DNA from: Flavobacteriales bacterium
GTDB lineage: Bacteria; Bacteroidota; Bacteroidia; Flavobacteriales_F; PHOS-HE28
NCBI GenBank assembly: GCA_016703105.1
Contig: JADJCS010000013.1
Location: forward strand, 62,001-126,000
DNA length: 64,000 nt
Direction of reading: 5' to 3'
Every line of letters begins with the position of its first letter. Position 1 is the stretch's first letter. Shown here piece after piece: positions 44,871-52,605 of the stretch. The notes beneath the pieces are model-generated. The model did no database searches, was not told the DNA's origin, and worked only from the letters and a program-made list of their open reading frames with translations. A program made the position numbers and the translations under genes.

Positions 44871-45745
44871 TGCCAGCGCGCATGGACGTGCTGCTCGGCG
44901 CCCAATGGGGCGATGAGGGCAAGGGTAAGGTGGTGGATGTGGTGGCGCCATCCTATCAGGTCATCGCCCGGTTCCAAGGGGGACCGAACGCGGGACACAC
45001 CCTCTGGATCGAAGGCCGCAAGCACGTATTGCATACCATTCCAAGTGGCGTCTTCCACGAAGGGGCGACCAATCTCGTGGGCAATGGGGTCGTGATCGAT
45101 CCGGTCACGTTCCTGGAGGAGTTGGATGGCATCGCCGCCGCTGGCGTGGACCTCAAAGACCGCCTCCTCATCTCACGTCGCGCTCACCTCATCCTGCCCA
45201 CCCATCACGCGTTGGACGCAGCGAGCGAAGCGGAGAAAGGCGGGGAGCGGATCGGAAGCACCTTGAAGGGGATCGGCCCCACATACATGGACAAGACCGG
45301 GCGCAATGGGTTGCGGGTCGGCGACCTTGAACGACCCGACCTGATGGACCGGTATCGCGCACTGGTGCGCAAGCACGAGCGCCTCCTGGGCCTTTACGGC
45401 AGCTACACGCCGGACAAAGAGGGCGAACAGCGCTGGCTCCAAGCCCTGGAACGCATGCGTTCCATTCCCTTGGTGGACAGCGAGCACTATCTTGACGAAG
45501 CGTTCAGTAAGGGCAAGGCCGTTCTCGCGGAGGGTGCGCAAGGCACCTTGCTCGATATCGATTTCGGCACCTATCCCTACGTCACCTCTTCCAACACGGT
45601 TTGTGCGGGCGCTTGCACAGGCCTGGGGGTCCCCCCTTCGCGCATCGGCAAGGTGATCGGCATCTTCAAGGCATATTGCACCCGCGTGGGCAGCGGCCCG
45701 TTCCCCACGGAACTGTTGGACGATACCGGCGAAAGATCCGCATAG
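44870..45745 (+). CDS. purA: Adenylosuccinate synthetase, N-terminal part before frameshift
   Basis: Starts at ATG 44870 in the TGATG overlap (ATG 44882 is an alternative). GTP and IMP sites: LLGAQWGDEGKGKVVD, FQGGPNAGHTLW, IGPTYMDKTGRNGLR, LAEGAQGTLLDIDFGTYPYVTSSN. The frame ends at 45745 after LLDDTGERSA. Homologs read DxTGEKIRxAGNEFGSTTGRPRRCGW; adding one A in the AAA run at 45732-45734 restores exactly this. PurA is normally essential, so a base-call error is more likely than a dead gene. Confidence 0.9.
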   Translation: MPARMDVLLGAQWGDEGKGKVVDVVAPSYQVIARFQGGPNAGHTLWIEGRKHVLHTIPSGVFHEGATNLVGNGVVIDPVTFLEELDGIAAAGVDLKDRLLISRRAHLILPTHHALDAASEAEKGGERIGSTLKGIGPTYMDKTGRNGLRVGDLERPDLMDRYRALVRKHERLLGLYGSYTPDKEGEQRWLQALERMRSIPLVDSEHYLDEAFSKGKAVLAEGAQGTLLDIDFGTYPYVTSSNTVCAGACTGLGVPPSRIGKVIGIFKAYCTRVGSGPFPTELLDDTGERSA

Positions 45746-46140
45746 CGGGGAACGAATTCGGCAGCACCACCGGACGGCCCCGTCGCTGCGGGTGGCTCGA
45801 TCTCCCAGCGCTGCGCTACGCGGTGATGGTCAATGGTATCACGGAGCTGGCCATGATGAAGAGCGACGTGCTCTCTGGAATGGACCCCGTGCGACTTTGC
45901 ACGAACTACCGGGTGAACGGGCGCACGATCGACCGGCTCCCTTACGATATCGCCGACGCCGAACCCATATTCCAAGACCTACCGGGTTGGGGAGCGCTCG
46001 ACGGCGATACGATCCCCGACGCCCTCGAACGCTACATCCGGCATATCGAAGAAGCCGTGAGGGTGCCGATCCGTCTCGTATCCACTGGCCCTGACCGGCG
46101 CCAAACGCTGGAACGACGGAGCCCTGTGGCTGCCATTTGA
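45733..46140 (+). CDS. purA: Adenylosuccinate synthetase, C-terminal part after frameshift
   Basis: Continues the preceding frame: KIRIAGNEFGSTTGRPRRCGWLDLPALRYAVMVNGITELAMMKSDVLSGMDPVRLCTNYRVNG ... up to a normal C-terminus with the IMP-binding and dimer regions of PurA. Together the two parts make a protein of about 422 residues, the usual length. The left boundary given is the shift site, not a start codon. The stop lies 3 nt before an ATG (46144) that may start the next gene. Confidence 0.88.
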   Translation, partial: KIRIAGNEFGSTTGRPRRCGWLDLPALRYAVMVNGITELAMMKSDVLSGMDPVRLCTNYRVNGRTIDRLPYDIADAEPIFQDLPGWGALDGDTIPDALERYIRHIEEAVRVPIRLVSTGPDRRQTLERRSPVAAI

Positions 46141-46186
46141 TCGATGGCCAGGTGTCGGCCCGCGAAAAAAAAGCGCCCCGAAAAGG

Positions 46187-47488
46187 GTGCCGTTCCACTC
46201 CCCGGCCTTCGTAGCGCGGATGAACGCGACGTTGGGGGATCACGACGCCGCCCTGTTGTGCGAGGCCCTCGATGCGCCGCCGCCGTGCAGCGTGCGCGCG
46301 AACCCGGCGCGTCATCATGTTCCTGATGGGGAGCGTGTGCCTTGGTGCGAACACGGACGATATCTGGACAAGCGGCCCGTGTTCACCCTCGATCCCTTCT
46401 TCCACGCGGGTGCCTACTACGTGCAGGAGGCGTCCAGCATGATGGTCGAACAGGCCTTCAAAGCGACGGATCTCGCCGACAAGGAAATACTCGCGTTGGA
46501 CCTATGCGCGGCGCCAGGTGGAAAGAGCGGGCATTTGCGGAACCTTCTCCATTCCTCCTCGCTATTGATCAGCAACGAGGTGATCCCCGCACGTGCCGCG
46601 GTGCTCGCCCAGAACCTCTGGAAGCAAGGGGCGGAGAACACCCTTATCACACAGCAGCAAGCCACGTTCTTCGGCCGCTGGCGGGAACGTTTCGATCTGG
46701 TGCTGCTGGATGCGCCTTGTTCAGGTGAAGGGTTGATGCGAAAAGACCACTTCGCTCGTCGGCAATGGTCCCCAGGGTTGGTGTCGCAATGCGCCAACGT
46801 GCAACGCGAACTCTTGGGAGAGGCATGGAACGCGCTTCGGCCGGGTGGATCCCTCCTATACAGTACGTGCACCTGGAGTCCGGAAGAGAACGGGATCCAG
46901 ATCGCCTCTTTCTGCGAACGCGAGAAAGCGGAAGTGGTCGCGGTGCCCGTTCAACCTTCCTGGCATATCCGGACAGGGGACCTCGGACTGCACTTCTACC
47001 CTCACGAAAGCCGGGGCGAGGGCTTCTTTCTTTCGCTGCTTCGGAAACCCGGGGACCGCGGTCAGCACCCAAAAGAAAGGGATGGTGGTGGCGCGGATCT
47101 GTTGGAAAGGAACGGTATAAAGTATTCGCTCTCCCGGCAGTGGCAGCGCCTCGCACTGGAAATGTGGGAGGCCGATAGTCGTTCCGTTCCGGGACTCCCG
47201 ATCGCCGTTTCGGAAGAGGACCGTTGGACGCCCCACCCGGCGGCGGCATACTCCGCGCGGGTCCAGGGGCTCCTGGCCCCGTTCGTGCCCTTCAACGTCT
47301 TGGACCTCGATCATGGCCAAGCTCTGACGGTCCTCCGGGGGGAAAGCTTGCGCACAGGCGATGCGCATGGATGGGCACTGGCGCGGTATGAAGGAGCGGG
47401 CCTGGCCTGGATGAAGGGTGCGGGCGGGCGGTGGAACAACCATTTGCCCAAGGCCTTGCGGATCCGCATGCGTCCGCATGGCGTATAA
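46187..47488 (+). CDS. RNA m5C methyltransferase, RsmF/NOL1-NOP2-Sun family
   Basis: 433 residues from GTG 46187. SAM site LDLCAAPGGKSGHL, the catalytic blocks LLDAPCSGEGLMRK (Pro-Cys) and LLYSTCTWSPEENG (Thr-Cys) and an RsmF-like C-terminal RNA-binding part (GLAWMKGAGGRWNNHLPKALRI). It should methylate a cytosine in 16S rRNA or tRNA. An ATG at 46144 starts MARCRPAKKKRPEK in another frame through an eight-A run; if that run is off by one base, the true N-terminus is there and the gene sits 3 nt behind purA. Confidence 0.9.
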   Translation: MPFHSPAFVARMNATLGDHDAALLCEALDAPPPCSVRANPARHHVPDGERVPWCEHGRYLDKRPVFTLDPFFHAGAYYVQEASSMMVEQAFKATDLADKEILALDLCAAPGGKSGHLRNLLHSSSLLISNEVIPARAAVLAQNLWKQGAENTLITQQQATFFGRWRERFDLVLLDAPCSGEGLMRKDHFARRQWSPGLVSQCANVQRELLGEAWNALRPGGSLLYSTCTWSPEENGIQIASFCEREKAEVVAVPVQPSWHIRTGDLGLHFYPHESRGEGFFLSLLRKPGDRGQHPKERDGGGADLLERNGIKYSLSRQWQRLALEMWEADSRSVPGLPIAVSEEDRWTPHPAAAYSARVQGLLAPFVPFNVLDLDHGQALTVLRGESLRTGDAHGWALARYEGAGLAWMKGAGGRWNNHLPKALRIRMRPHGV

Positions 47489-47493
47489 CTTGC
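47486..47493 (+). promoter_or_regulatory. -7-like box 4 nt before the TonB-like gene
   Basis: TAACTTGC spanning the methyltransferase stop, then four bases and GTG 47498. Confidence 0.35.
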
Positions 47494-47497
47494 CGCA

Positions 47498-48259
47498 GTG
47501 AACGCGAGCACCTCTCTGTTCGATCTTGTTCTCGAACGTTTCGAGCGTCACAAGTTCGGCGTCATCGGCACCCTTGTGCTCCACACGATGATCATGTTCG
47601 GGTTGGCCATCACGCAGATCCAACGGCCTGCCCAAGAGGAGACCCCGAAGGAATTGCAGGTCGATGTGATGGAGCCGCAGGAGGCCGAACGCCTCGTACA
47701 GGCCTTGGAGACCGGCCAACCCCTTGAGTCACCTCAGCAGGTCACGAACGCCATCAGTGATCTGAACGCACGGATCCAAGAAATGCGCCCTCAATTGAGC
47801 AGTGGTGCCCAAGAACGCATGGAACAGGACCTGAAAGCGTTGGAGCAGAGCGAATTCGATCGGCTCGCCCAAGAACGCAAGGACGCTGGCCAGGAAGTGA
47901 CGGTGCCGGCACTGGACCCCACCAAATGGGACAAGCGCAACTACTTGAAAGAAACACCGCCGCCAACCAAAGTGGAAGGGACGGCCACAGTATCCTTTCA
48001 ACTGAAGGACAGACGACTGGAGGATCTCGACATTCCCGCCTACTTGTGCACCGGTCAAGGGCAGGTGACCATCCTGATCTCCGTGGATCGTAGTGGTGCG
48101 GTGCGTAAAGCGACAGTGGACAAGGCGAATACCCGGGTAAGTGAGGAGTGCATGAGCGAATACGCACTGCTTCGGGCCCAAGAAGCCCGCTTCGACCGGT
48201 CCGCGACCGCGCCGGAGGTACAGGAAGGCACGATCACGTTCGTTTTCGTACGTCAATAA
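47498..48259 (+). CDS. TonB-like membrane-anchored protein
   Basis: 253 residues from GTG 47498. One membrane helix (about 20-40, FGVIGTLVLHTMIMFGLAIT), a long Glu/Gln-rich predicted coiled coil (about 45-130), a Pro-rich stretch and a C-terminal domain (GQGQVTILISVDRSGAVRKATVDKANTRVSEECMSEYALLRAQEARFD) that resembles TonB C-terminal domains of Bacteroidota. It may transduce energy to an outer-membrane receptor, but no ExbB/ExbD lie near; assignment is tentative. Confidence 0.65.
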   Translation: MNASTSLFDLVLERFERHKFGVIGTLVLHTMIMFGLAITQIQRPAQEETPKELQVDVMEPQEAERLVQALETGQPLESPQQVTNAISDLNARIQEMRPQLSSGAQERMEQDLKALEQSEFDRLAQERKDAGQEVTVPALDPTKWDKRNYLKETPPPTKVEGTATVSFQLKDRRLEDLDIPAYLCTGQGQVTILISVDRSGAVRKATVDKANTRVSEECMSEYALLRAQEARFDRSATAPEVQEGTITFVFVRQ

Positions 48260-48261
48260 GC

Positions 48262-48300
48262 CATAATGGCATAAGTCGTTGTGCTATTCCGGCCATTATG
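48262..48300. promoter_or_regulatory. Inverted repeat upstream of hsp20
   Basis: CATAATGGC (48262-48270) and GCCATTATG (48292-48300) are perfect reverse complements 21 nt apart, about 80 nt before the hsp20 ATG and right after the TonB-like stop. It could be a terminator for the gene before it or an operator for hsp20. Not the CIRCE sequence. Confidence 0.4.
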
Positions 48301-48380
48301 ACTTCGTTTTGCGGTCGGCATTTTCATTGACCGGGGCTGGCGTCGGCTTAGTCCGATCCCAACCTGAAAAACAAAGCGCC

Positions 48381-48824
48381 ATGACCCTTTTGAAGTACCG
48401 CACCCAGCCTCCCGTTACCCACACCTTCGGTGACCTCTTGAACACCTTCTTCGGAGGTGACATCTCCCAAGCCCTTGGATCGGACGATCTGTTCCGTCGA
48501 CCGGCCCATGTGAACATCGTGGAACGGGAGAACGACTTTCAGTTGGAGCTGCTCGCACCCGGGTTCTCCAAGGAAGACCTTACGGTGAAGATGGACAAGA
48601 ACGTGCTCACGATCAGCGCTGAGAAGAAGACCGACGCCCTGAAGGAGAACGAACGATATACGCGCCGTGAGTTCAGCCTGAGCAGCTTCGAACGCAGTTT
48701 CCGACTGCCGGAGGGGATCGATGTGGAGAAGATCGCCGCCCAGCATTCGGATGGCGTCCTGCGCCTCAGCATTCCAAAGGCCGTGGAGCCAAAACCTTTG
48801 GTGAAGCGGATCAGCATCGTCTGA
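48381..48824 (+). CDS. Hsp20/alpha-crystallin small heat shock protein
   Basis: 147 residues from ATG 48381. Alpha-crystallin domain at about 40-130: RPAHVNIVERENDFQLELLAPGFSKEDLTVKMDKNVLTISAEKK ... RREFSLSSFERSFRLPEGIDVEKIAAQHSDGVLRLSIPK, ending with the I-x-I type tail VKRISIV. An ATP-independent holdase against protein aggregation. It begins a stress-related block with DUF1883 and UspA proteins. Confidence 0.95.
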   Translation: MTLLKYRTQPPVTHTFGDLLNTFFGGDISQALGSDDLFRRPAHVNIVERENDFQLELLAPGFSKEDLTVKMDKNVLTISAEKKTDALKENERYTRREFSLSSFERSFRLPEGIDVEKIAAQHSDGVLRLSIPKAVEPKPLVKRISIV

Positions 48825-48844
48825 CCGTAGGTTTGGTAGGAACG

Positions 48845-48870
48845 GGAAGGTCGCTCATCGCGGCCTTTCC
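48845..48870 (+). terminator. Hairpin after hsp20
   Basis: GGAAGGTCGC and GCGGCCTTTCC pair with one bulge around a 5-nt loop; no real T-run follows. Weak candidate terminator. Confidence 0.4.
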
Positions 48871-48945
48871 GCATTTGGGCCGGGAGGCGTAACAAGGCCG
48901 GGCTAGAGAACGTTCACAGTGAACACCGATATGCGACCACCCGAA

Positions 48946-49164
48946 ATGAAAAAGAACAAGGACCTTCTCACCTACTACCGCGAAGTGCTTGACAAGATCA
49001 GTACAGCCGATGCACGCACCTTCCGCAAGGAGCTCCGAAAGGCTTTCCGTGCACTGCTCCCGGAGGAGCGCAAGGCCCTGAAAGAGTGGTACCGCTCCTC
49101 CTGCGCATGTCGTGTGGAGAGCGTCCTACCGATGCGAGTGCAACGTACGGGGCCGTTCAGTTGA
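48946..49164 (+). CDS. Small charged helical protein, unknown
   Basis: 72 residues if started at ATG 48946 (GTG 48919 and ATG 48931 are possible earlier starts). KKNKDLLTYYREVLDKISTADARTFRKELRKAFRALLPEERKALKEWYRSS looks like a compact helical domain with regular charge pattern, unlike a shadow frame, and nothing is coded opposite. The last ~15 residues lose this character, so the C-terminus may be altered. No family recognised. Confidence 0.55.
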   Translation: MKKNKDLLTYYREVLDKISTADARTFRKELRKAFRALLPEERKALKEWYRSSCACRVESVLPMRVQRTGPFS

Positions 49165-49408
49165 GGGGGCCGCTGCGACAAGCTACACTACTGAACCGGC
49201 CGCGCGGGCAGGACCAAGTCCTCCCCTTCCCCGATCCGGCTATCGTCTCGATGCTGTCGTTCCGGGAACTCAATATCACTGCACCCAGGATGGCATCGCG
49301 GCTGTCCTCATCCGGAAGCCAAGCATGGACCTGCTCCAGTGATCTCTCCACACCAATGAGGATCCGTTCCAGCCCATTGTTCTTCTTACCAGGGTCCAGG
49401 AGCTATCG
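49157..49408 (-). other. Region without clear gene; possible remnant frame
   Basis: Between the small protein and DUF1883 genes. A minus-strand frame (GLERILIGVERSLEQVHAWLPDEDSRDAILGAVILSSRNDSIETI) has protein-like composition but no good start codon and a stop just upstream at about 49409, so it may be a decayed gene end. I see no RNA or repeat here. Confidence 0.2.
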
Positions 49409-49436
49409 GAGTTCGCAGCCCCCTCCTTCCGTCAGT

Positions 49437-49835
49437 TCAATTCCGATCGCTCTCTTGCTGGTCCTGCACAGGGGCTTCCGCGCTGTCTATGAGGATCTGG
49501 GCCTGTTCCTCCGCTTCGCGCACATGGGCCGGCGCATCAAGCGCGACAGAGGAGAGCACCTGGCGGTCCGGCGGTAGCACCCGGCACTGCGCGTTCATAT
49601 CCATGGGTTCGTAGTGGGTCCCCTTCTCCACCACCACATGCCACACCGAATCGTAGGGTAGCACGAACCGCACCAAGGAACCCTCGAATGTGCCTCCGAA
49701 AAAATTGAACGAACGGCCGTTCTTGTACCGTTTGAAGTCCACAGCGGTCATGAAACGCACTTTCGTGGGTCGATCGATCCGCACTTCGACGATCTCCTTC
49801 TTCTTGGCCTGGAACTTCTTGTACAGGAACTTCAT
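49437..49835 (-). CDS. DUF1883 domain protein
   Basis: 132 residues. VEVRIDRPTKVRFMTAVDFKRYKNGRSFNFFGGTFEGSLVRFVLPYDSVWHVVVEKG is the DUF1883 pattern (a small beta-barrel of unknown role, ending in W-H-V-V-V). The C-terminal ~40 residues are acidic and probably disordered. Downstream of the UspA gene on the same strand with a 49-nt gap, so possibly co-transcribed. Confidence 0.8.
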   Translation of the reverse strand: MKFLYKKFQAKKKEIVEVRIDRPTKVRFMTAVDFKRYKNGRSFNFFGGTFEGSLVRFVLPYDSVWHVVVEKGTHYEPMDMNAQCRVLPPDRQVLSSVALDAPAHVREAEEQAQILIDSAEAPVQDQQESDRN

Positions 49836-49884
49836 GCGCGATCGGTCATTTCAGGGTGAAAGATAAACGGTCCTGCGATCCTGG

Positions 49885-50679
49885 TCAGAGCTTCACGCTC
49901 AGGACCGGGAAGGTGGTGTGGTTCACGATGTCCTCCGTGAGACTGCCGTTCACAACGTGGAAGAACCCCGTGCGTCCGTGGGTGGCCATCGCGATCAGAT
50001 CCGCATCAATGGAACGTGCGAAGTTGAGGATGCCCTCTTCGATGCTCAGGTCATTGTATATGGTCGCGGTGAACTTCGTGAGTTCATGCCGCTGCAGGAA
50101 AGCGTCGATCGCCCGGTTGGTGTCATCGCTGCGCTCGAAGTTCTTCGGCGTGTTGATCTTCACCAGATGGACCTTGGGGTCGAAGAGCTTCAACATGGGA
50201 AGCAAGGCCTCGAACTTGACGTTATCGGCCTCGCCGAAGTTGGACGCATACACCACGTCGCGCATCTCGAAATCCTCCACATGGTGCTTGATCACCAGCA
50301 CCGGCATGGGAGCGATACGCACTATCCGCTGTGTGTTGGAGCCCACCAGGCCGCGTATGCCCCGCGCCCCATGGGAGCCCATCACCACCAGGTCCACATG
50401 CGCCAACCGGTCGTTCTTGAACATCTCATTGATGCTCATCTGCCGTAACATGAACTTCTTCAGCTCTATCCCCGCCAGGAAGGGCAGCGTGGGCAACCGT
50501 TCCAACCGCGCCTCGATGTCCTCCCTGATCTTCTGGTTCTCCGTATGAAAATCCGTCATCTGCTCGTACACGTGAACGATGTCGATGCAGGCGCCGGACA
50601 TGCGGGCGATCTTGGAAGCCACGCGCAGGGCGTCGGTGGCGCAATCCGAGAAGTCGTAGGGTACGAGAATGGTGTTCAT
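49885..50679 (-). CDS. Universal stress protein, tandem UspA domains
   Basis: 264 residues, two UspA domains. The first (1-135) opens with NTILVPYDFSDCATDALRVA and has the ATP motif VMGSHGARGIRGLVGSNTQRIVR; the second (140-264) has MATHGRTGFFHVVNGSLTEDIV before PVLSVKL. Both have the G-2x-G-9x-G(S/N) spacing, so nucleotide binding is likely. Bacteroidota tandem Usp proteins respond to stress and stasis; no direct target is known. Confidence 0.93.
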   Translation of the reverse strand: MNTILVPYDFSDCATDALRVASKIARMSGACIDIVHVYEQMTDFHTENQKIREDIEARLERLPTLPFLAGIELKKFMLRQMSINEMFKNDRLAHVDLVVMGSHGARGIRGLVGSNTQRIVRIAPMPVLVIKHHVEDFEMRDVVYASNFGEADNVKFEALLPMLKLFDPKVHLVKINTPKNFERSDDTNRAIDAFLQRHELTKFTATIYNDLSIEEGILNFARSIDADLIAMATHGRTGFFHVVNGSLTEDIVNHTTFPVLSVKL

Positions 50680-50751
50680 GGGCGTAACGGTTGGTCGGAG
50701 CGCGCTGAAAAGGTAAGACGCGAAGGCGTTCCATGGATCATCAGGGCAAGG

Positions 50752-50952
50752 CTATAGCGTCATAGATCCGAGCAGTAGGTCGAGGTGGTCGTTGGACCAG
50801 GCCGCAGCCTTACGTCGCCTAGCCAAGGATTTCTTGGGGTCATCGAACCACTTGCACATGGTTAAGGCGGCTGCGCGGATGTTGGCTTTGTTCTGCTCAG
50901 CGTGGCCTTTGCCGAGCCGTGGGCCATCTTCATCGAAGATCACATCGAGCAT
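50752..50952 (-). pseudogene. ISAs1 family transposase, C-terminal remnant
   Basis: 66 codons: LDVIFDEDGPRLGKGHAEQNKANIRAAALTMCKWFDDPKKSLARRRKAAAWSNDHL is the conserved end of ISAs1 transposases (the DxxFxED...N...RR.KA.W pattern). The N-terminal two thirds are missing; upstream a stop separates it from a trace of HW. No terminal inverted repeats are seen, so the element is dead. Confidence 0.75.
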
Positions 50953-50957
50953 TCACT

Positions 50958-51026
50958 GGGGCCATGGTGAGCGTCGATGCGACGGGTTGCCAGACACGAT
51001 GCGCACTGGACTATCGATCAACTGAT
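50958..51026 (+). pseudogene. ISAs1 transposase core fragment in opposite orientation
   Basis: GAMVSVDATGCQTRCALDYRS matches the ISAs1 catalytic block (V-S-I-D-A-x-G-C-Q) on the plus strand, directly next to the minus-strand remnant. The two pieces cannot belong to one intact copy, so an inversion or two decayed insertions are needed. Confidence 0.5.
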
Positions 51027-51161
51027 GTTATGAACGTCCTGTTCGGCGTTCGCCGCAAGAACGACGATCGGCCTTCAGGGACCAACTACCCCGCCAAAGC
51101 CTCCAGCAACCGCTCAGTGCTAATGAAGACGCGCTAGCCCTGGGGGATCACGACCCTGCGA

Positions 51162-51263
51162 TCAGATCAAGCCGATGGAGACCAATAGCGCGAAGGCCGT
51201 CAAGGCCAGATAGATCCCAAAAGTCAGCAAACTGGTATGGTGCTTCCGAAGAAAGGTGTGCAT
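51162..51263 (-). CDS. Putative 33-residue single-helix membrane protein
   Basis: ATG 51263 to TGA 51162: a basic start (MHTFLRKHHTS) followed by one hydrophobic helix (LLTFGIYLALTAFALLVSIGLI). The positive-inside layout is that of small membrane proteins. It lies alone between the IS remnants and the TonB receptor. No homologs known to me; the evidence is layout only. Confidence 0.35.
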   Translation of the reverse strand: MHTFLRKHHTSLLTFGIYLALTAFALLVSIGLI

Positions 51264-51408
51264 GCGACGTGTTTTCGTGCGGTACAAAGGTCCGATCGCC
51301 AGGCCGGGCGCACGTGGTCCAAATGTGAAGGGATCCTCATTCTTTCCACAGCGCTATCCACGATCAGAACATTCCACCTGCGGGAACGTTCGTTGCAAGG
51401 CGCCCGTC

Positions 51409-51416
51409 TACCTTTG
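51409..51416 (+). promoter_or_regulatory. -7 box before TonB receptor
   Basis: TACCTTTG, exact TAnnTTTG match, 16 nt before ATG 51433. Confidence 0.5.
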
Positions 51417-51432
51417 CCGCCCCGTGTCCACA

Positions 51433-52605
51433 ATGCGCCTTTTTCTTCTCCCAGCGCTGCTCACCAGCATCCTCCTCGACAACACCGCGAACGCGCAGAA
51501 CACCCGCCCCACCCTGAGTGGATACGTAAAGGACGCCTCCAGCGGCGAAGCCTTGATCGGTGCGGGGGTCTATCTGAGGGAATTGAAGAAGGGGACCGCT
51601 ACGAACGCATACGGTTACTTTTCGGTGACCGTCGATCCCGGTATCTACACGGTGGTGAGCAGCTACCTGGGCTACCAGGAGTTCGTGGACACCTTGGACC
51701 TGCGTTCCGACCTGGTGCTGAACCTTGAGCTACGCCCCAATGCCATTGTGGTGAAGGAACTGCTGGTGACGGGCAAAGATGCCCGCCGGAACACCGAGAG
51801 CACGGATATGGGGCGCGCCGAGCTCGATGTGCAGAAAGTGAAGCTTCTCCCGGCACTGCTCGGCGAAGTAGACCTATTGAAGACCCTTCAATACCTCCCC
51901 GGCGTGAAGAGCAATGGCGAGGGGAACAGCGGCTTCTACGTGCGCGGGGGCGGGCCCGACCAAAATCTGATCCTGCTGGACGAGGCCACGGTGTACAATG
52001 CGAGCCATCTCTTTGGATTTTTCAGTGTGTTCAACGCGGACGCGGTGAAGAACATCGAATTGATCAAGGGCGGAATACCCGCCAACTACGGGGGCCGCAT
52101 CAGTTCGGTGCTGGACATCAATATGAAGGAGGGCAATGACAAGACCTACCACGCCCAAGGTGGCATTGGGCTGATCAGCTCACGCCTCACCGTCGAAGGC
52201 CCTATTGTGAAAGACCGCGCCTCCTTCCTGCTCAGCGGCAGGCGCACTTACGTGGATGTGATCTCCAAACCGTTCATACCGGACAGTTCAGCCTTCGCGG
52301 GGTCCGGCTATTACTTCTACGATGTGAACGCGAAGATGAACTACCGCGTAAGCGACAAGGACCGCCTGTACTTGAGCGGCTACTTCGGACGCGACGTGTT
52401 CACCTTCGCCAACAGCGACCCCGACGCGCCCACCTTCCGAATACCTTGGGAAACGCCACAGTCAGCGCGCGCTGGAACCACGTCTTCGGTCCCAAACTTT
52501 TTCTCAACACCACCGCCACATACAGCGACTACAATTTCGAGTTCGGCGCTGACCAGGAGTTCTTCGCGTTCAACCTCTTCAGCGGCATCAAGGACTATGG
52601 CCTGA
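51433..52605 (+). CDS. TonB-dependent receptor, N-terminal part before frameshift
   Basis: From ATG 51433: signal peptide (to about 22, NTANAQ), a carboxypeptidase-regulatory beta domain (LSGYVKDASSGEALIGAGVYLRE ... SSYLGYQEF, about 28-105), a plug domain (LLGEVDLLKTLQYLPGVKSNGEGNSGFYVRGGGPDQNLILLDEATVYNASHLFGFFSVF) and the first barrel strands. Native sequence stops at about residue 336 (APTFRIPW). TTGGGAAAC near 52450 should read TTGGGGAAAC to continue as WGNATVSARW; one G is missing. The last ~55 residues are spurious. Confidence 0.9.
   Translation: MRLFLLPALLTSILLDNTANAQNTRPTLSGYVKDASSGEALIGAGVYLRELKKGTATNAYGYFSVTVDPGIYTVVSSYLGYQEFVDTLDLRSDLVLNLELRPNAIVVKELLVTGKDARRNTESTDMGRAELDVQKVKLLPALLGEVDLLKTLQYLPGVKSNGEGNSGFYVRGGGPDQNLILLDEATVYNASHLFGFFSVFNADAVKNIELIKGGIPANYGGRISSVLDINMKEGNDKTYHAQGGIGLISSRLTVEGPIVKDRASFLLSGRRTYVDVISKPFIPDSSAFAGSGYYFYDVNAKMNYRVSDKDRLYLSGYFGRDVFTFANSDPDAPTFRIPWETPQSARAGTTSSVPNFFSTPPPHTATTISSSALTRSSSRSTSSAASRTMA

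Noticed and set aside
45725..45745. Programmed frameshift in purA
   Set aside because: No slippery heptamer with downstream structure is evident and PurA is not known to use one; base-call error or mutation is simpler.
48262..48380. CIRCE operator upstream of hsp20
   Set aside because: The TTAGCACTC-N9-GAGTGCTAA pattern is absent; the inverted repeat found is different.
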